Below, one piece after another: positions 51,712 through 60,997 of a stretch of DNA of 64,000 nucleotides (the first letter of the stretch is position 1; every line of letters starts with the position of its first letter). A program made the translations under genes and the position numbers. This DNA comes from Clostridium massiliamazoniense (lineage in GTDB: Bacteria > Bacillota > Clostridia > Clostridiales > Clostridiaceae), in the NCBI RefSeq assembly GCF_001403635.1, contig NZ_LN879468.1:372001-436000 (forward strand). The letters run 5' to 3'. The notes under the pieces were generated by a model. That model searched no databases and was not told the origin of the DNA. It saw nothing but the letters and a program-made list of their open reading frames with translations.

Positions 51712-52949
51712 ATGGAGTGTTAACTTTAAAAAAATTGAAAATTTGGATAATATAATTTCAAATTTTAAAAATAGAAAGAATAAAGAAAGTTTAGATGTTG
51801 AAAAGGGAGTTAAAGATATTCTAAATAAGGTAAGGAATGAAGGGGATAGAGCCTTAATAGAGTATACAGAGCTTTTTGATAAAGTAAAACTTAATAAGCT
51901 CACAGTTTCCTATGAGGAATTAAAAGAGGCAGCTAGTCTTGTAGAGGATAAGTTCTATAGAGCATTAGAAGAAGCAAAAAAAAACATAGAAGACTATCAC
52001 AGAAAGCAAAAACAAAATGATTATATATTTTTTAAAGATAATGGTGTTTATTTAGGACAAAAAGTAACTCCCATAGAGAAAATAGGGGTATATGTTCCAG
52101 GGGGAACAGCAGCTTATCCATCTACTGTTTTAATGGATGTAATTCCAGCTAAGATTGCAGGGTGCAGTGAAATTTCTATGGTTACTCCTCCTAATAAGGA
52201 TGGAAAGATAAATCCATATATTGCAGCGGCAGCTATTATAACAGGTGTAGATAAGGTTTATTCAGTGGGAGGAGCGCAAGCTATAGGAGCCCTTGCTTAT
52301 GGAACAGAGACTATAAAAGCAGTTGATAAAATTGTGGGACCAGGAAATATATTTGTAGCTACAGCAAAAAAAATAGTTTATGGTGATGTAGATATAGATA
52401 TGATAGCAGGGCCAAGTGAAATATTAGTAATTGCAGATGAAAATGCAAAAGCTGAATTTGTAGCAGCGGATATGTTATCTCAAGCAGAACATGATAAGTT
52501 AGCATCAAGAGATAATTAAGCAAATTGAAGCTTTAGAGAGAAAAGAAATAATAAAAGAATCATTAAAAAATCATGGTCTTGCATTTATTGTGTCATCCAT
52601 AGAAGAAGCTATAGAAATTAGTAATAAAATAGCTCCAGAACATTTAGAGTTAATGGTAGAAGAACCAATGAGATATTTAGAAGGTGTAAAAAATGCAGGA
52701 TCTATATTTTTAGGATACAACACTCCAGAACCTATAGGAGATTATTTTGGTGGAACTAATCATGTATTGCCAACTAATTCTACTGCTAGGTTTTTTTCAG
52801 CCCTTTCCGTAGAGAGTTTTGTGAAGAAATCTTCTTTTATTCATTATAGTAAGGAAGCCATATTAGAAAATGGAGAAAAGATAATGCTTCTAGCCGAAAA
52901 AGAAGGATTAACAGCACATAAAAATTCTATAAAGGTAAGGTTGGATTGA
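51712..52949 (+). pseudogene. hisD: hisD, histidinol dehydrogenase, disrupted at two sites
   Basis: The region encodes a histidinol dehydrogenase (VYVPGGTAAYPSTVLM, GGAQAIGALAYGTE, VGPGNIFVATAKK, DMIAGPSEILVIAD, MLSQAEHDKLAS; then IAPEHLELM and GGTNHVLPTNSTARF). Two lesions break it. First, the ATG at 51712, correctly spaced from GGGGGGAGA, reads ATG GAG TGT TAA, while the hisD frame begins one base later (AGT GTT AAC TTT); one extra G explains this. Second, after MLSQAEHDKLAS the frame reads RDN-stop at about 52519, while EIIKQIEALERKEII continues in another frame; about 15-18 residues usual here are missing, so a deletion not divisible by three occurred. A TTG at 51743 could start the first fragment but has no ribosome binding site. 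A functional enzyme is unlikely. Confidence 0.88.
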
Positions 52950-52950
52950 A

Positions 52951-53997
52951 ATGAGTAGTAGTTATGAAGTTCCAAAGGGAAAAAATATAAGAATTTATTT
53001 AAATGGAAATGAAAATGGATATAATCCATTTAAGGAAAATTTGAAAAATTCATTAAATTCTTTAGAAAACTTAAGTATAAATAGATATCCTAATAATGAT
53101 TATGAAGCATTAAAAGCCTTATATGCTGAGTATGTAAATTTAAGTGCTGAAAATGTAATTGTAGGTAATGGTTCTGATGAAATGTTGAATTTAGTAATTT
53201 CTAATTATATAAATCATGGGAAGGTTTTAGTAACCTTGAACCCTGATTTTGGCATGTATGATTTTTATTGTTCTATGAATGAGGGAACTATTAAAAAATT
53301 TAATATAAATCTTAATGAGGGACCTATAGATATTTGGGAGTTTATTGAGTTTTCAAAGGAAGAAAAAGCTGATTTAATAATATTTTCAAATCCCAATAAT
53401 CCTACTGGAATGGCATTTTCTAGGGATGAAATAATTGAAATATTAGATAATTTAAAGAATACTATAATTTTAGTTGATGAAGCTTATTATGAGTTTTTTG
53501 GACAATCAGTTGTGGATTTAGTTGAAAGCTATGATAACTTGTTAGTAACAAGAACCTTATCTAAAGCTTGGGGAATGGCAGCTTTAAGAGTAGGATTTCT
53601 TATAGGTGGAAGAAAGGTAATAAAAGAATTAAGTAAGTTAAAAGTACCTTATAATATAAATTCTTATTCAAATATGATAGCAACTAATAATTTGAAATAT
53701 AAAGAGATTATGATAGAATCTGCAGATAAAATTGTAAAGGAAAGAGAGTTTTTATTTAAGAAATTAAAAGAATTTAATAATGAAGATATAAAGTTCTATA
53801 AGAGTAATGGTAATTATATATTTGGGATGGGAAAAGGAACCCATAAATTAGGAAAATTATTAGAAGAGGATGGAATATTAATAAGAGATTTTAATAATAA
53901 TTCTATAAGAATAACTGTTGGAAGTAGAGAAGAAAATATAGTTTTAATTAAAAGTATAGAGAGGATAATAAAGGGGAGGTTATTATGGGAAGAGTAG
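52951..53997 (+). CDS. hisC: Histidinol-phosphate aminotransferase
   Basis: This 348-residue fold-type I aminotransferase has [48 protein letters not shown] and the PLP-lysine motif [16 protein letters not shown]. It converts imidazole acetol phosphate to histidinol phosphate. It starts one base after the hisD stop and overlaps hisB by 13 bases. It appears intact although hisD just upstream is broken. Confidence 0.95.
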   Translation: MSSSYEVPKGKNIRIYLNGNENGYNPFKENLKNSLNSLENLSINRYPNNDYEALKALYAEYVNLSAENVIVGNGSDEMLNLVISNYINHGKVLVTLNPDFGMYDFYCSMNEGTIKKFNINLNEGPIDIWEFIEFSKEEKADLIIFSNPNNPTGMAFSRDEIIEILDNLKNTIILVDEAYYEFFGQSVVDLVESYDNLLVTRTLSKAWGMAALRVGFLIGGRKVIKELSKLKVPYNINSYSNMIATNNLKYKEIMIESADKIVKEREFLFKKLKEFNNEDIKFYKSNGNYIFGMGKGTHKLGKLLEEDGILIRDFNNNSIRITVGSREENIVLIKSIERIIKGRLLWEE

Positions 53998-54572
53998 GTT
54001 GTTGTGAAAGAGCAACACATGAAACTGTTATATCAGTAAAGATAGATTTAGATGGAGAAGGTATAGCTAAAGTAGATACAGGTGTAGGTTTCTTTGATCA
54101 TATGCTAAATTTATTTTCCTTTCATAGTGGAATAGATTTAGAAGTTAATTGTACTGGGGATTTATTTATAGATGACCATCATACTGTTGAAGATGTTGGA
54201 ATAGCCCTTGGAAAATCAGTTAAGGAAGCTCTAGGAAATAAGGAGAGCATAAAGAGGTATGGAAGTTTTTATGTTCCTATGGATGAAGCTTTAGCCTTTA
54301 TATCTATAGATATTAGTGGTAGAAGCGCCTTAGTTTTTAATGGAGAATTTAAAAGAGAAGCTATAGGAAATTTTTCTACAGAAATGGTAGAAGAGTTTTT
54401 TAGAGCTTTCTCTAGTAATAGTGGAATAACGGTACATTGTAATATACTTTATGGAACTAATGATCACCATAAAATAGAAGCATTATTTAAGGCTTTTGGA
54501 AGAGCATTGAAGGAAGCTAGAACTATAGATAGAGAAAGACATGGAGTCCAAAGTAGCAAAGGGGTATTATAA
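53985..54572 (+). CDS. hisB: Imidazoleglycerol-phosphate dehydratase
   Basis: This 195-residue monofunctional HisB has the metal-binding repeats [27 protein letters not shown] and [31 protein letters not shown]. It lacks the N-terminal HAD phosphatase of enterobacterial HisB, so histidinol phosphatase must come from elsewhere. It overlaps hisC at the front and hisH by one base (TAATG) at the end. Confidence 0.97.
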   Translation: MGRVGCCERATHETVISVKIDLDGEGIAKVDTGVGFFDHMLNLFSFHSGIDLEVNCTGDLFIDDHHTVEDVGIALGKSVKEALGNKESIKRYGSFYVPMDEALAFISIDISGRSALVFNGEFKREAIGNFSTEMVEEFFRAFSSNSGITVHCNILYGTNDHHKIEALFKAFGRALKEARTIDRERHGVQSSKGVL

Positions 54573-55195
54573 TGATTACTATTATTGATTATGGTATGGG
54601 AAATCTAAAAAGTGTATATAATGCATTAAGATATTTAAATATAGAGTGTGAAATTACAAATAGTAAAGAAAAAATAGAAGGAGCAAAAAAAATAATATTG
54701 CCAGGGGTTGGAGCCTTTAAAGATGCTATAGAAAATTTAAAAGTTAGAGACTTAGATAAACTTATTATAAAGAAAGCAGAAGAGGGAATTCCTATATTGG
54801 GAATTTGCTTAGGAATGCAGTTATTATTTGATAAAAGTTATGAAGGTGGCGAATATGAGGGGTTATCCCTTATAAAAGGGGAAATAAGAAAGTTAGATAA
54901 TAGTGCTTTAGAGGAAGAAAAGATAAAAATACCACATATAGGATGGAATAATTTAAGGATAAAAAAAGTAAGTCCTATATTAAAAGATATAAATGAAAAT
55001 GACTTTGTTTATTTTGTTCATTCATACTATGGAGTTGTGAAAAGTAAAGAGGATTTAATAGGAGATACAATATATGGAAATAATAAAATTGCTGCTGTAG
55101 TAGGGAATAATAATGTTTTTGGAACTCAATTTCATCCAGAGAAAAGTGGAGAAGTAGGACTTAAGATTTTAAAGAATTTTGGGGAGATGATTTAG
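54572..55195 (+). CDS. hisH: Imidazole glycerol phosphate synthase, glutamine amidotransferase subunit
   Basis: This 207-residue class I amidotransferase has the oxyanion turn LPGVGAF, the nucleophile motif GICLGMQLLFD and the His/Glu pair FGTQFHPEKSG. It supplies ammonia to HisF. Start and stop codons overlap those of hisB and hisA by one base each. Confidence 0.97.
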   Translation: MITIIDYGMGNLKSVYNALRYLNIECEITNSKEKIEGAKKIILPGVGAFKDAIENLKVRDLDKLIIKKAEEGIPILGICLGMQLLFDKSYEGGEYEGLSLIKGEIRKLDNSALEEEKIKIPHIGWNNLRIKKVSPILKDINENDFVYFVHSYYGVVKSKEDLIGDTIYGNNKIAAVVGNNNVFGTQFHPEKSGEVGLKILKNFGEMI

Positions 55196-55920
55196 TGATA
55201 ATAATACCAGCTATAGATATACTAGATGGAACAGCTGTAAGATTATATAAAGGTGACTATAATAAAAAAGAAAAGGTTGCAGAGAGTATTGTAGATGCTG
55301 CTATAAGCTTTGAAAGAGCAAAGGCAAAATATATTCATATAGTTGATTTAGATGGTGCTAAAAGTGGAGTTGCTAAAAATCATAAGAAAATAATAGAGAT
55401 AGCTAATAAAGTGAATATACCTGTAGAGGTTGGTGGAGGTATAAGAGATATAAAAAGGGTATCAAAATTATTAGAAAATGGAGTGTCAAGGGTTATATTG
55501 GGGACTTCAGCAGTTAAGGATAAGGAGTTCTTAAAAGAGGCTATAAGGGAGTTTAAAAAAGGAATATCTGTGGGAGTTGATTTCAATAATAACTTTGTAT
55601 GTACAGATGGATGGTTAAATAAAAGTAATTTACATTATATAGATTTTTGTAAGTATTTAGAGGACTTAGGGGTAGAAAATATAATTGTAACAGATATATC
55701 TAAAGATGGAACTTTAAAAGGTCCTAATTTAAATATGTTAACGGAGATTAAAAATAATGTATCAATAAGTATAACAGCCTCTGGTGGAGTTAAAAATATA
55801 AATGACTTAAAAAATATAAATAAATTAAATATATATGGTGCAATAGTAGGAAAATCAATTTATGAAGGAACTTTGGATTTAAAGGAAGCTATAGAAACTA
55901 TTGAAGGTACTTATGAATAA
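55195..55920 (+). CDS. hisA: Phosphoribosylformimino-5-aminoimidazole carboxamide ribotide isomerase
   Basis: This 241-residue TIM-barrel isomerase has PAIDILDGTAVRLYKGDY (catalytic Asp), VPVEVGGGIRD-type segment (NIPVEVGGGIRD), ILGTSAVKD, VTDISKDGTLKGPN and ASGGVKNINDL. GTG 55195 overlaps the hisH stop. It is separated from hisF by 119 bp, the largest gap inside the operon, which holds a good AGGAGG for hisF but no visible terminator. Confidence 0.96.
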   Translation: MIIIPAIDILDGTAVRLYKGDYNKKEKVAESIVDAAISFERAKAKYIHIVDLDGAKSGVAKNHKKIIEIANKVNIPVEVGGGIRDIKRVSKLLENGVSRVILGTSAVKDKEFLKEAIREFKKGISVGVDFNNNFVCTDGWLNKSNLHYIDFCKYLEDLGVENIIVTDISKDGTLKGPNLNMLTEIKNNVSISITASGGVKNINDLKNINKLNIYGAIVGKSIYEGTLDLKEAIETIEGTYE

Positions 55921-56039
55921 TAAACAAGAAATGTTTAATAAATTAAATTTAAATTAACAAAATATGGAAAAGTTTAACTTAAAAATTTCTAATAAATATG
56001 AGAAAATAAAAGGGAACTTTAGTTCTAAAAGGAGGAGAA

Positions 56040-56807
56040 ATGCATAGTAAAAGAATAATACCCTGCTTAGATGTTAAGGATGGAAAAGTTGTAAAAGGAA
56101 TCAACTTTGTAGGAATAAAAGAAGTAGGAGATCCTGTAGAACTTGCTAAATTTTATAATGATGAAGGTGCTGATGAATTAGTATTTTTAGATATAACGGC
56201 TACCCATGAAGGAAGAAAAACCTTTAGAAATGTTGTTGAGGCTATATCTGAAAATATCTTTATTCCTTTTACCGTAGGGGGAGGTATAAGGTCTATAGAA
56301 GATATTAAAGATATACTAAGGGCTGGAGCAGATAAAGTAAGCTTAAACTCAGCGGCCATTAACAATAAAGAATTAATAAAGGAAAGTGCAAGTCACTTTG
56401 GAAGTCAATGCATAGTGTTAGCTGTTGATGGAAAGAGAAGAGCAGATAATTCTGGTTGGAATGTTTATATAAATGGGGGACGAATAGATACTGGAATAGA
56501 TGCTATAGAATGGATAAAGGAAGCAGTGGAATTAGGAGCAGGGGAAATATTATTAACTTCTATGGATAAGGATGGAACGAAGTTAGGCTATGATTTAGAT
56601 TTTACGAGAGCTGTTAGTAAAGCAGTTAATGTTCCTGTTATTGCATCTGGGGGATGTGGTAAATTACATGATTTTTATGATGTTTTAGTAGATGATATAA
56701 GTGATGCAGCTTTAGTAGCGTCCTTATTTCATTATGGGGAATTGACTATTGGTGAAGTGAAAAAATTCTTAAAATCTAAAAACATAGAAGTAAGAATGAC
56801 AGAATAG
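56040..56807 (+). CDS. hisF: Imidazole glycerol phosphate synthase, cyclase subunit
   Basis: This 255-residue TIM-barrel cyclase has [18 protein letters not shown] (catalytic Asp), [46 protein letters not shown] and [11 protein letters not shown]. With HisH it makes imidazole glycerol phosphate and AICAR. ATG 56040 follows AAAGGAGG. Confidence 0.98.
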   Translation: MHSKRIIPCLDVKDGKVVKGINFVGIKEVGDPVELAKFYNDEGADELVFLDITATHEGRKTFRNVVEAISENIFIPFTVGGGIRSIEDIKDILRAGADKVSLNSAAINNKELIKESASHFGSQCIVLAVDGKRRADNSGWNVYINGGRIDTGIDAIEWIKEAVELGAGEILLTSMDKDGTKLGYDLDFTRAVSKAVNVPVIASGGCGKLHDFYDVLVDDISDAALVASLFHYGELTIGEVKKFLKSKNIEVRMTE

Positions 56808-56830
56808 TAATATAAGAAGGGGTAAGAATT

Positions 56831-57172
56831 ATGAAAAATATCAACAGAGAAAATTTTGGGAAAATAGACTTTGATAAAGGATATGGATTAGTTCCAGCTA
56901 TAATACAAGATTACGTTAGTAATGAAATTTTAATGATGGCTTATATGAGTAAAGAAAGTTTAGAAAAAACTCTAGAAAGTGGTTATACTTGGTTTTTCTC
57001 AAGGTCTAGAAAAGAATTATGGAATAAGGGTGAAACATCAGGAAATAAACAAAGAGTTAAAGAAATAATTAGTGACTGTGATGGAGATACATTGCTTATT
57101 AAAGTTGAACAAATAGGAGTAGCGTGTCATACAGGAAAGAAAAGTTGCTTTCACAATAAAATAGTAGAATAG
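56831..57172 (+). CDS. hisI: Phosphoribosyl-AMP cyclohydrolase
   Basis: This 113-residue monofunctional HisI has [33 protein letters not shown], the metal site DCDGDTLL and the zinc cysteines [11 protein letters not shown]. The pyrophosphohydrolase is encoded separately as hisE. ATG 56831 follows GAAGGGG. Confidence 0.97.
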   Translation: MKNINRENFGKIDFDKGYGLVPAIIQDYVSNEILMMAYMSKESLEKTLESGYTWFFSRSRKELWNKGETSGNKQRVKEIISDCDGDTLLIKVEQIGVACHTGKKSCFHNKIVE

Positions 57173-57182
57173 TTTTTGGCAT

Positions 57183-57230
57183 ATAAGGATTGGCTTGAAT
57201 TAAAAAAGCAATCCTTATTTTTATTTTAAA
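57183..57230 (+). terminator. Terminator-like hairpin inside the his operon
   Basis: ATAAGGATTG (57183-57192) pairs with CAATCCTTAT (57209-57218), followed by TTTTATTTTA. It lies between hisI and hisE and could reduce read-through into hisE and the MBL-fold gene. Confidence 0.65.
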
Positions 57231-57250
57231 AATAGTTTAAGGAGAGTAAT

Positions 57251-57577
57251 ATGGAAAATATATTGAATGAATTATATGAAGTTATAAATAATAGAAAGGA
57301 AAATCAAGAAGAAGGATCTTATACAACATATTTATTTAATAAGGGCTTAGATAAAATATTAAAGAAGGTTGGAGAAGAAAGTACTGAAGTTATAATCGCA
57401 GCAAAAGGGGAAAATAAAGAAGAACAAATAGAAGAGTTGTGTGACTTATCTTATCACATTTTAGTTTTAATGGCTCAATTAAATATAAAGCCTTCAGAAG
57501 TTGAAAAAGTTTTAATAGAAAGAAGAAAAAAAATAGGTAATCTAAAACCTGAAAGAGCTAAGGTTGAAAATTTATAA
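57251..57577 (+). CDS. hisE: Phosphoribosyl-ATP pyrophosphohydrolase
   Basis: This 108-residue all-helical MazG-like hydrolase has SYTTYLFNKGLDKILKKVGEE and STEVIIAAKGEN with the acidic metal residues, then ELCDLSYHILVLM. It performs the second step of the pathway. The stop codon is followed directly by the ATG of the MBL-fold gene, so the two are translated together. Confidence 0.96.
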   Translation: MENILNELYEVINNRKENQEEGSYTTYLFNKGLDKILKKVGEESTEVIIAAKGENKEEQIEELCDLSYHILVLMAQLNIKPSEVEKVLIERRKKIGNLKPERAKVENL

Positions 57578-58390
57578 ATGAATATAAAAATATTAGGCTC
57601 TGGAGGATGTGTTGCACTGCCGAGGCCAACATGTCAATGTAATATTTGCAAGGAAGCTAGAAAAAAAGGAGAACCCTATAAAAGAACGGGTTCTTCTTTA
57701 TATATAGAAGATATTAATATTATTATAGATACTCCAGAGGAGATAAATTATCAAATAAATAGAGAGAATATATTTAAGGTTGATGGAATAATGTATTCCC
57801 ATTGGGATCCAGACCATAGTTTAGGAATGAGGGTTATAGAACAACTCCATGAGGGATGGAGGTATAAAGTAGAGAGAATATCAACTAAGATATATGGATT
57901 ACCAGAGGTTATGGATGATTTATTAGCAATAAAAAATAGATTTAGTGGTTATTTAGAATATTATAGTAATAAGAATTTATGTCAAATTATAAAGGGCGAC
58001 TTTTTTAAATTTAATAAAATAGAAATAAAATTATTTCCTGTTGTTACTAATATAGTATCTACTATTTTTTTATTATCAGAAGGTGAAAGTAAAATAATTT
58101 ATGCTCCTTGTGATATAAAACCATTTCCTATGAGAAAGGAGTTTCTTTCTTCTGACATATTAATAATAGGTAGTTCAATGCCAAAAGGAAAGAAGTATAC
58201 AGAAAATAATCCAGCTTTATATTATATTGAAGAAATTATTGAAATTGGGAGAACTCTAAATATAAAAAAGATAATAATAACTCATATAGAAGAGCAATGG
58301 GGCATTGGCTATGATGAATATAAATCAATGGAAAATACCTTTAAAGGATATTTAAGTTTTGCCTATGATTCTATGCATATATCAATTTAA
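57578..58390 (+). CDS. PhnP-like metallo-beta-lactamase fold hydrolase
   Basis: This 270-residue MBL-fold protein has an N-terminal GSGGC turn and a Cys cluster CQCNIC (Cys19, 21, 24), as in the structural zinc site of the PhnP phosphodiesterase, then RTGSSLYIED and IIDTPEE. The metal motif is SHWDPDH, where Asp takes the place of the second His of the canonical HxHxDH. The C-terminus carries IITHIEEQWG. It starts on the base after the hisE stop and is the last gene of the his operon. The operon has no known histidinol-phosphate phosphatase, so this gene is a candidate for that or a related step (inference). Confidence 0.85.
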   Translation: MNIKILGSGGCVALPRPTCQCNICKEARKKGEPYKRTGSSLYIEDINIIIDTPEEINYQINRENIFKVDGIMYSHWDPDHSLGMRVIEQLHEGWRYKVERISTKIYGLPEVMDDLLAIKNRFSGYLEYYSNKNLCQIIKGDFFKFNKIEIKLFPVVTNIVSTIFLLSEGESKIIYAPCDIKPFPMRKEFLSSDILIIGSSMPKGKKYTENNPALYYIEEIIEIGRTLNIKKIIITHIEEQWGIGYDEYKSMENTFKGYLSFAYDSMHISI

Positions 58391-58416
58391 GAAATATAAT
58401 TCTATTCTTTAGAGAG

Positions 58417-58470
58417 TTCCCACTAAAATGTAGATGGAGCATTAAGCCTATCTGATATTTTAGTGGGAAT
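58417..58470. repeat. Short inverted repeat related to repeat B outer arm
   Basis: TTCCCACTAAAAT ... ATTTTAGTGGGAA encloses AGATGGAGC and CCTATCTGAT, the outer arm sequence of repeat B. It lies 27 bases after the MBL-fold gene and may terminate the his operon. The gap 58391-58801 holds no gene. Confidence 0.6.
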
Positions 58471-58595
58471 TTATTAATTCTTAGAAATTTTACTTAATTT
58501 CTTAATTAAGTTTTGATTTATTTTCTTTTATAATACACTTAAATAAAATACTCGTAAATGAGTATTAAAATATAAAAAATAAAAAAATACTACCA

Positions 58596-58632
58596 AGAAA
58601 CAAGTAAATAGGAATCTTTTACTTGTTTTTTC
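58596..58632 (+). terminator. Intrinsic terminator-like hairpin
   Basis: AAACAAGTAAA (58598-58608) pairs with TTTACTTGTTT (58618-58628), followed by TTTCTC. It is a second possible end point of the his transcript. Confidence 0.6.
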
Positions 58633-58801
58633 TCAAAAGTCTCTAAAATATAATTAGATATTAAATTTATAAAGGCTTGTACATTTTTATTTATATTTAT
58701 AAATTTCAAGAAATATAGAATATTTTAATTATTATGTTACTATTAATTAACTAGTAAATGATAAAATTAATTAAAGATTAAGTGATATAGAGGTGTATAA
58801 A

Positions 58802-59371
58802 ATGGGTGCGATTCATTATTGGAGAGATTACTTAAAATATCATAAAAATAATGTTAATACTAATGATTACATTTTAACTTTTTATATAAACAACAAGGAA
58901 ATCCATATTAATTCAAAGTATTATTTTTTTAGTAATGCAGTAGAGATGGTAAGGTTCGTTAAATATGTAATACTTCCTTCTTTCACTTATTCAAATATAA
59001 AGGGTGAAGAAGAAGAAGTTATTATTGAAGCTGTTGATTATAGAGAAATGTTAAATTTCTTCACTATAAATGATAAGTATTACGATAAAACTTTAATAAA
59101 AAAATATTCTTATTTTTTCAATAAGTTAGAGGAGCTTGAATATGGTGATTTTGACTCTAATGAATTTAATAATATTTGTTCTGAAATCACTGAATATTTC
59201 TCTAAGAATGATTTAATTAAAGTTTCTGTAAAATACTATAAAAATATTAATTGTTTAAAAAATGAACTAAATCAAATTGTTGATTTTAATATTGATAAAA
59301 GTTTAGTTGAAATTGTTAACTTGATGGAGAAGAAAGAGCTAATACAAGAAAATTGTAATGGGAGTTTTTGA
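58802..59371 (+). CDS. Hypothetical protein coupled to a metalloprotease gene
   Basis: This 189-residue cytosolic protein is rich in Tyr, Asn, Phe and Lys, begins GAIHYWRDYLKYHKNNVN, and has no TM segment, signal peptide or recognised domain. The GTG at 58793 lies in the Shine-Dalgarno GAGGTG, so ATG 58802 is preferred. Its TGA overlaps the ATG of the YgjP-type metalloprotease gene by one base, so the two are probably translated together and may work together. Confidence 0.7.
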   Translation: MGAIHYWRDYLKYHKNNVNTNDYILTFYINNKEIHINSKYYFFSNAVEMVRFVKYVILPSFTYSNIKGEEEEVIIEAVDYREMLNFFTINDKYYDKTLIKKYSYFFNKLEELEYGDFDSNEFNNICSEITEYFSKNDLIKVSVKYYKNINCLKNELNQIVDFNIDKSLVEIVNLMEKKELIQENCNGSF

Positions 59372-60081
59372 TGACTTTTAATTTAAAAATAAATAATTTG
59401 TATATATCAGGAAATATTATAAAAACAAAGAGGAAGGGGCTTTCTATAGAAATCTCATCAGATTCAACTTTGCAAGTGAGAGCTTCTAAAACTTTAACCA
59501 AAAAAGAAATATTAGAAATAATTAATAATAATGAGTCTTGGATTTATAAACAAGTTAGTAGAATGAAAGAAAAAAATAAGCTATTTATTAATAGAGAATA
59601 TAAAGATGGAGAAAAGTATTATCTACTTGGTGAACTTTATACTTTAAATATTAAAGAGTCAATGAATTTAAATAAAGTAAAAATTAATAAAGAGGAACAG
59701 TTAATAGAGTTATATAAAAGCTCTGATTTAACAGATACAAGAGAGATGCTTTTAAAATTTTATAAGGATTTCGCACTAAAACATATTATTAATAGAATTA
59801 GTTATTATAGGTCATTTTTTGAACATACTCCTAAAAAAGTTTGTGTAAAGGAGCAAAAAAGAAGATGGGGAAGTTGTACTGGTGATAATAGTTTATTATT
59901 TAATTGGAAGATAATAATGGCTCCACCTAAAGTAATTGATTATTTAATAATTCATGAAATGAGTCATATGAAACATAAAAATCATTCAAAGGATTTTTGG
60001 AATAGTGTTGAATCTATTTTAAGTGATTATAAAGAGTTAAGAGTATGGCTTAAAAATAATGGCATAACCTTAGAATTATAA
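59371..60081 (+). CDS. YgjP/SprT-like zinc metallopeptidase (M48 clan)
   Basis: This 236-residue protein of the YgjP (DUF45) family has an N-terminal beta-rich part (KTKRKGLSIEISSDSTLQVR), the segment KRRWGSCTGDNSLLFNW, and the zinc motif IIHEMSHMKHKNHSKDFW, with two His and the catalytic Glu of HExxH plus a third His downstream. Family members are of unknown substrate; some sit with restriction enzymes or DNA-repair genes. ATG 59371 overlaps the upstream stop (TGATG). Confidence 0.9.
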   Translation: MTFNLKINNLYISGNIIKTKRKGLSIEISSDSTLQVRASKTLTKKEILEIINNNESWIYKQVSRMKEKNKLFINREYKDGEKYYLLGELYTLNIKESMNLNKVKINKEEQLIELYKSSDLTDTREMLLKFYKDFALKHIINRISYYRSFFEHTPKKVCVKEQKRRWGSCTGDNSLLFNWKIIMAPPKVIDYLIIHEMSHMKHKNHSKDFWNSVESILSDYKELRVWLKNNGITLEL

Positions 60082-60117
60082 AAATAGATAGGCTAATTAG
60101 AGCCTATCTATTTTTAT
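60080..60117. terminator. Bidirectional terminator
   Basis: AAAAATAGATAGGCT (60080-60094) pairs with AGCCTATCTATTTTT (60101-60115), with A and T runs outside. It ends the metallopeptidase gene and overlaps the stop of the convergent flavin reductase gene. Confidence 0.9.
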
Positions 60118-60841
60118 TTCTTTTTCGTATCTTTTTCCCCTTTTCATCTCTTTTTTTATTTTTCTTTAGAGAATTCACTTTAGGAACATTCTTGTTTTCT
60201 TTTTTTTCTATTGAATATTTTTTCTTAAAATTATTTAAGTTTTTATTATATTCAACTTTCTTTTCAGTAAAGAAGTCATTAGTTGCCACTGAGAACCCAA
60301 ATTTTCCTATTGCTTCTCTAGACATTGGATAATATTCTCCATGAGAATAACAAATAAGATTAGCCTTTTCAAAGTGGATTTTTCCAGTTTCATCTAGAAG
60401 ATTTTCATCTATATGACTACCCATAACATCTGCTATAAATAAATCATGACTTCCAAGAGGTAATATTGTTTTAACCTTACATTCTATGGAGATTGGACAT
60501 GATTCTATATATGGAACGTTTATATTTGTACCTTCTTTAAGTGGTATATTTAATTCAGAAATTTTATCTACAGCTTTTCCACTTCTTATCCCAACAAAAT
60601 CAACCATTTCTACTAAATCTACAGATGGGATATTAAGGGTAAATTCCATTGTTTCTTTTATATATTCGTAAGATAATCTTTCGGGACGAATTGAAATGGA
60701 AAGCATTGGAGGTCTAGTGCATATTGTTCCTGTCCATGCTACTGTAAAAACATTAGTTTTACCTTCTTTATTCTTTGAAGTTATCATAACTGGTGGAACA
60801 GGATTTAGCATTACACTACCTTTGAAATCTATTTTTTTCAT
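60104..60841 (-). CDS. Flavin reductase-like (FMN-binding split barrel) protein
   Basis: This 245-residue protein has an N-terminal flavin-reductase-like domain (about 1-190) with NPVPPVMITSK, FTVAWTGTICTRPPMLSISI and CYSHGEYYPM. It would bind FMN and act as a reductase or electron-transfer protein. The last 50 or so residues are a Lys/Arg-rich tail (KKNKKRDEKGKKIRKRNKNR) that is unusual for the family and may bind RNA or membranes. ATG 60841 follows AGGGAG. Confidence 0.9.
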   Translation of the reverse strand: MKKIDFKGSVMLNPVPPVMITSKNKEGKTNVFTVAWTGTICTRPPMLSISIRPERLSYEYIKETMEFTLNIPSVDLVEMVDFVGIRSGKAVDKISELNIPLKEGTNINVPYIESCPISIECKVKTILPLGSHDLFIADVMGSHIDENLLDETGKIHFEKANLICYSHGEYYPMSREAIGKFGFSVATNDFFTEKKVEYNKNLNNFKKKYSIEKKENKNVPKVNSLKKNKKRDEKGKKIRKRNKNR

Positions 60842-60997
60842 TAAAAAGTCTCCCTTTATTTATCAATTTTAAAATTATTATAACATGAAAATTCATATTG
60901 TTTAAAGATAATACATATTTACTTTAATTTAATCTGATATTTATTGTATAATAAATTATATAAACATAAAATTTGTATAATGAGGGAGATTTTAAAA

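Noticed and set aside
51743-52519. Reading the two hisD fragments as separate functional genes or programmed frameshifting
   Set aside because: About 15-18 conserved residues are missing at the junction and no slippery sequence or stimulatory structure is seen, so deletion is the simpler explanation.
60842-60997. Cobalamin riboswitch ahead of cbiK
   Set aside because: The interval is only about 155 bases, AT-rich, and lacks the conserved B12-box sequence.
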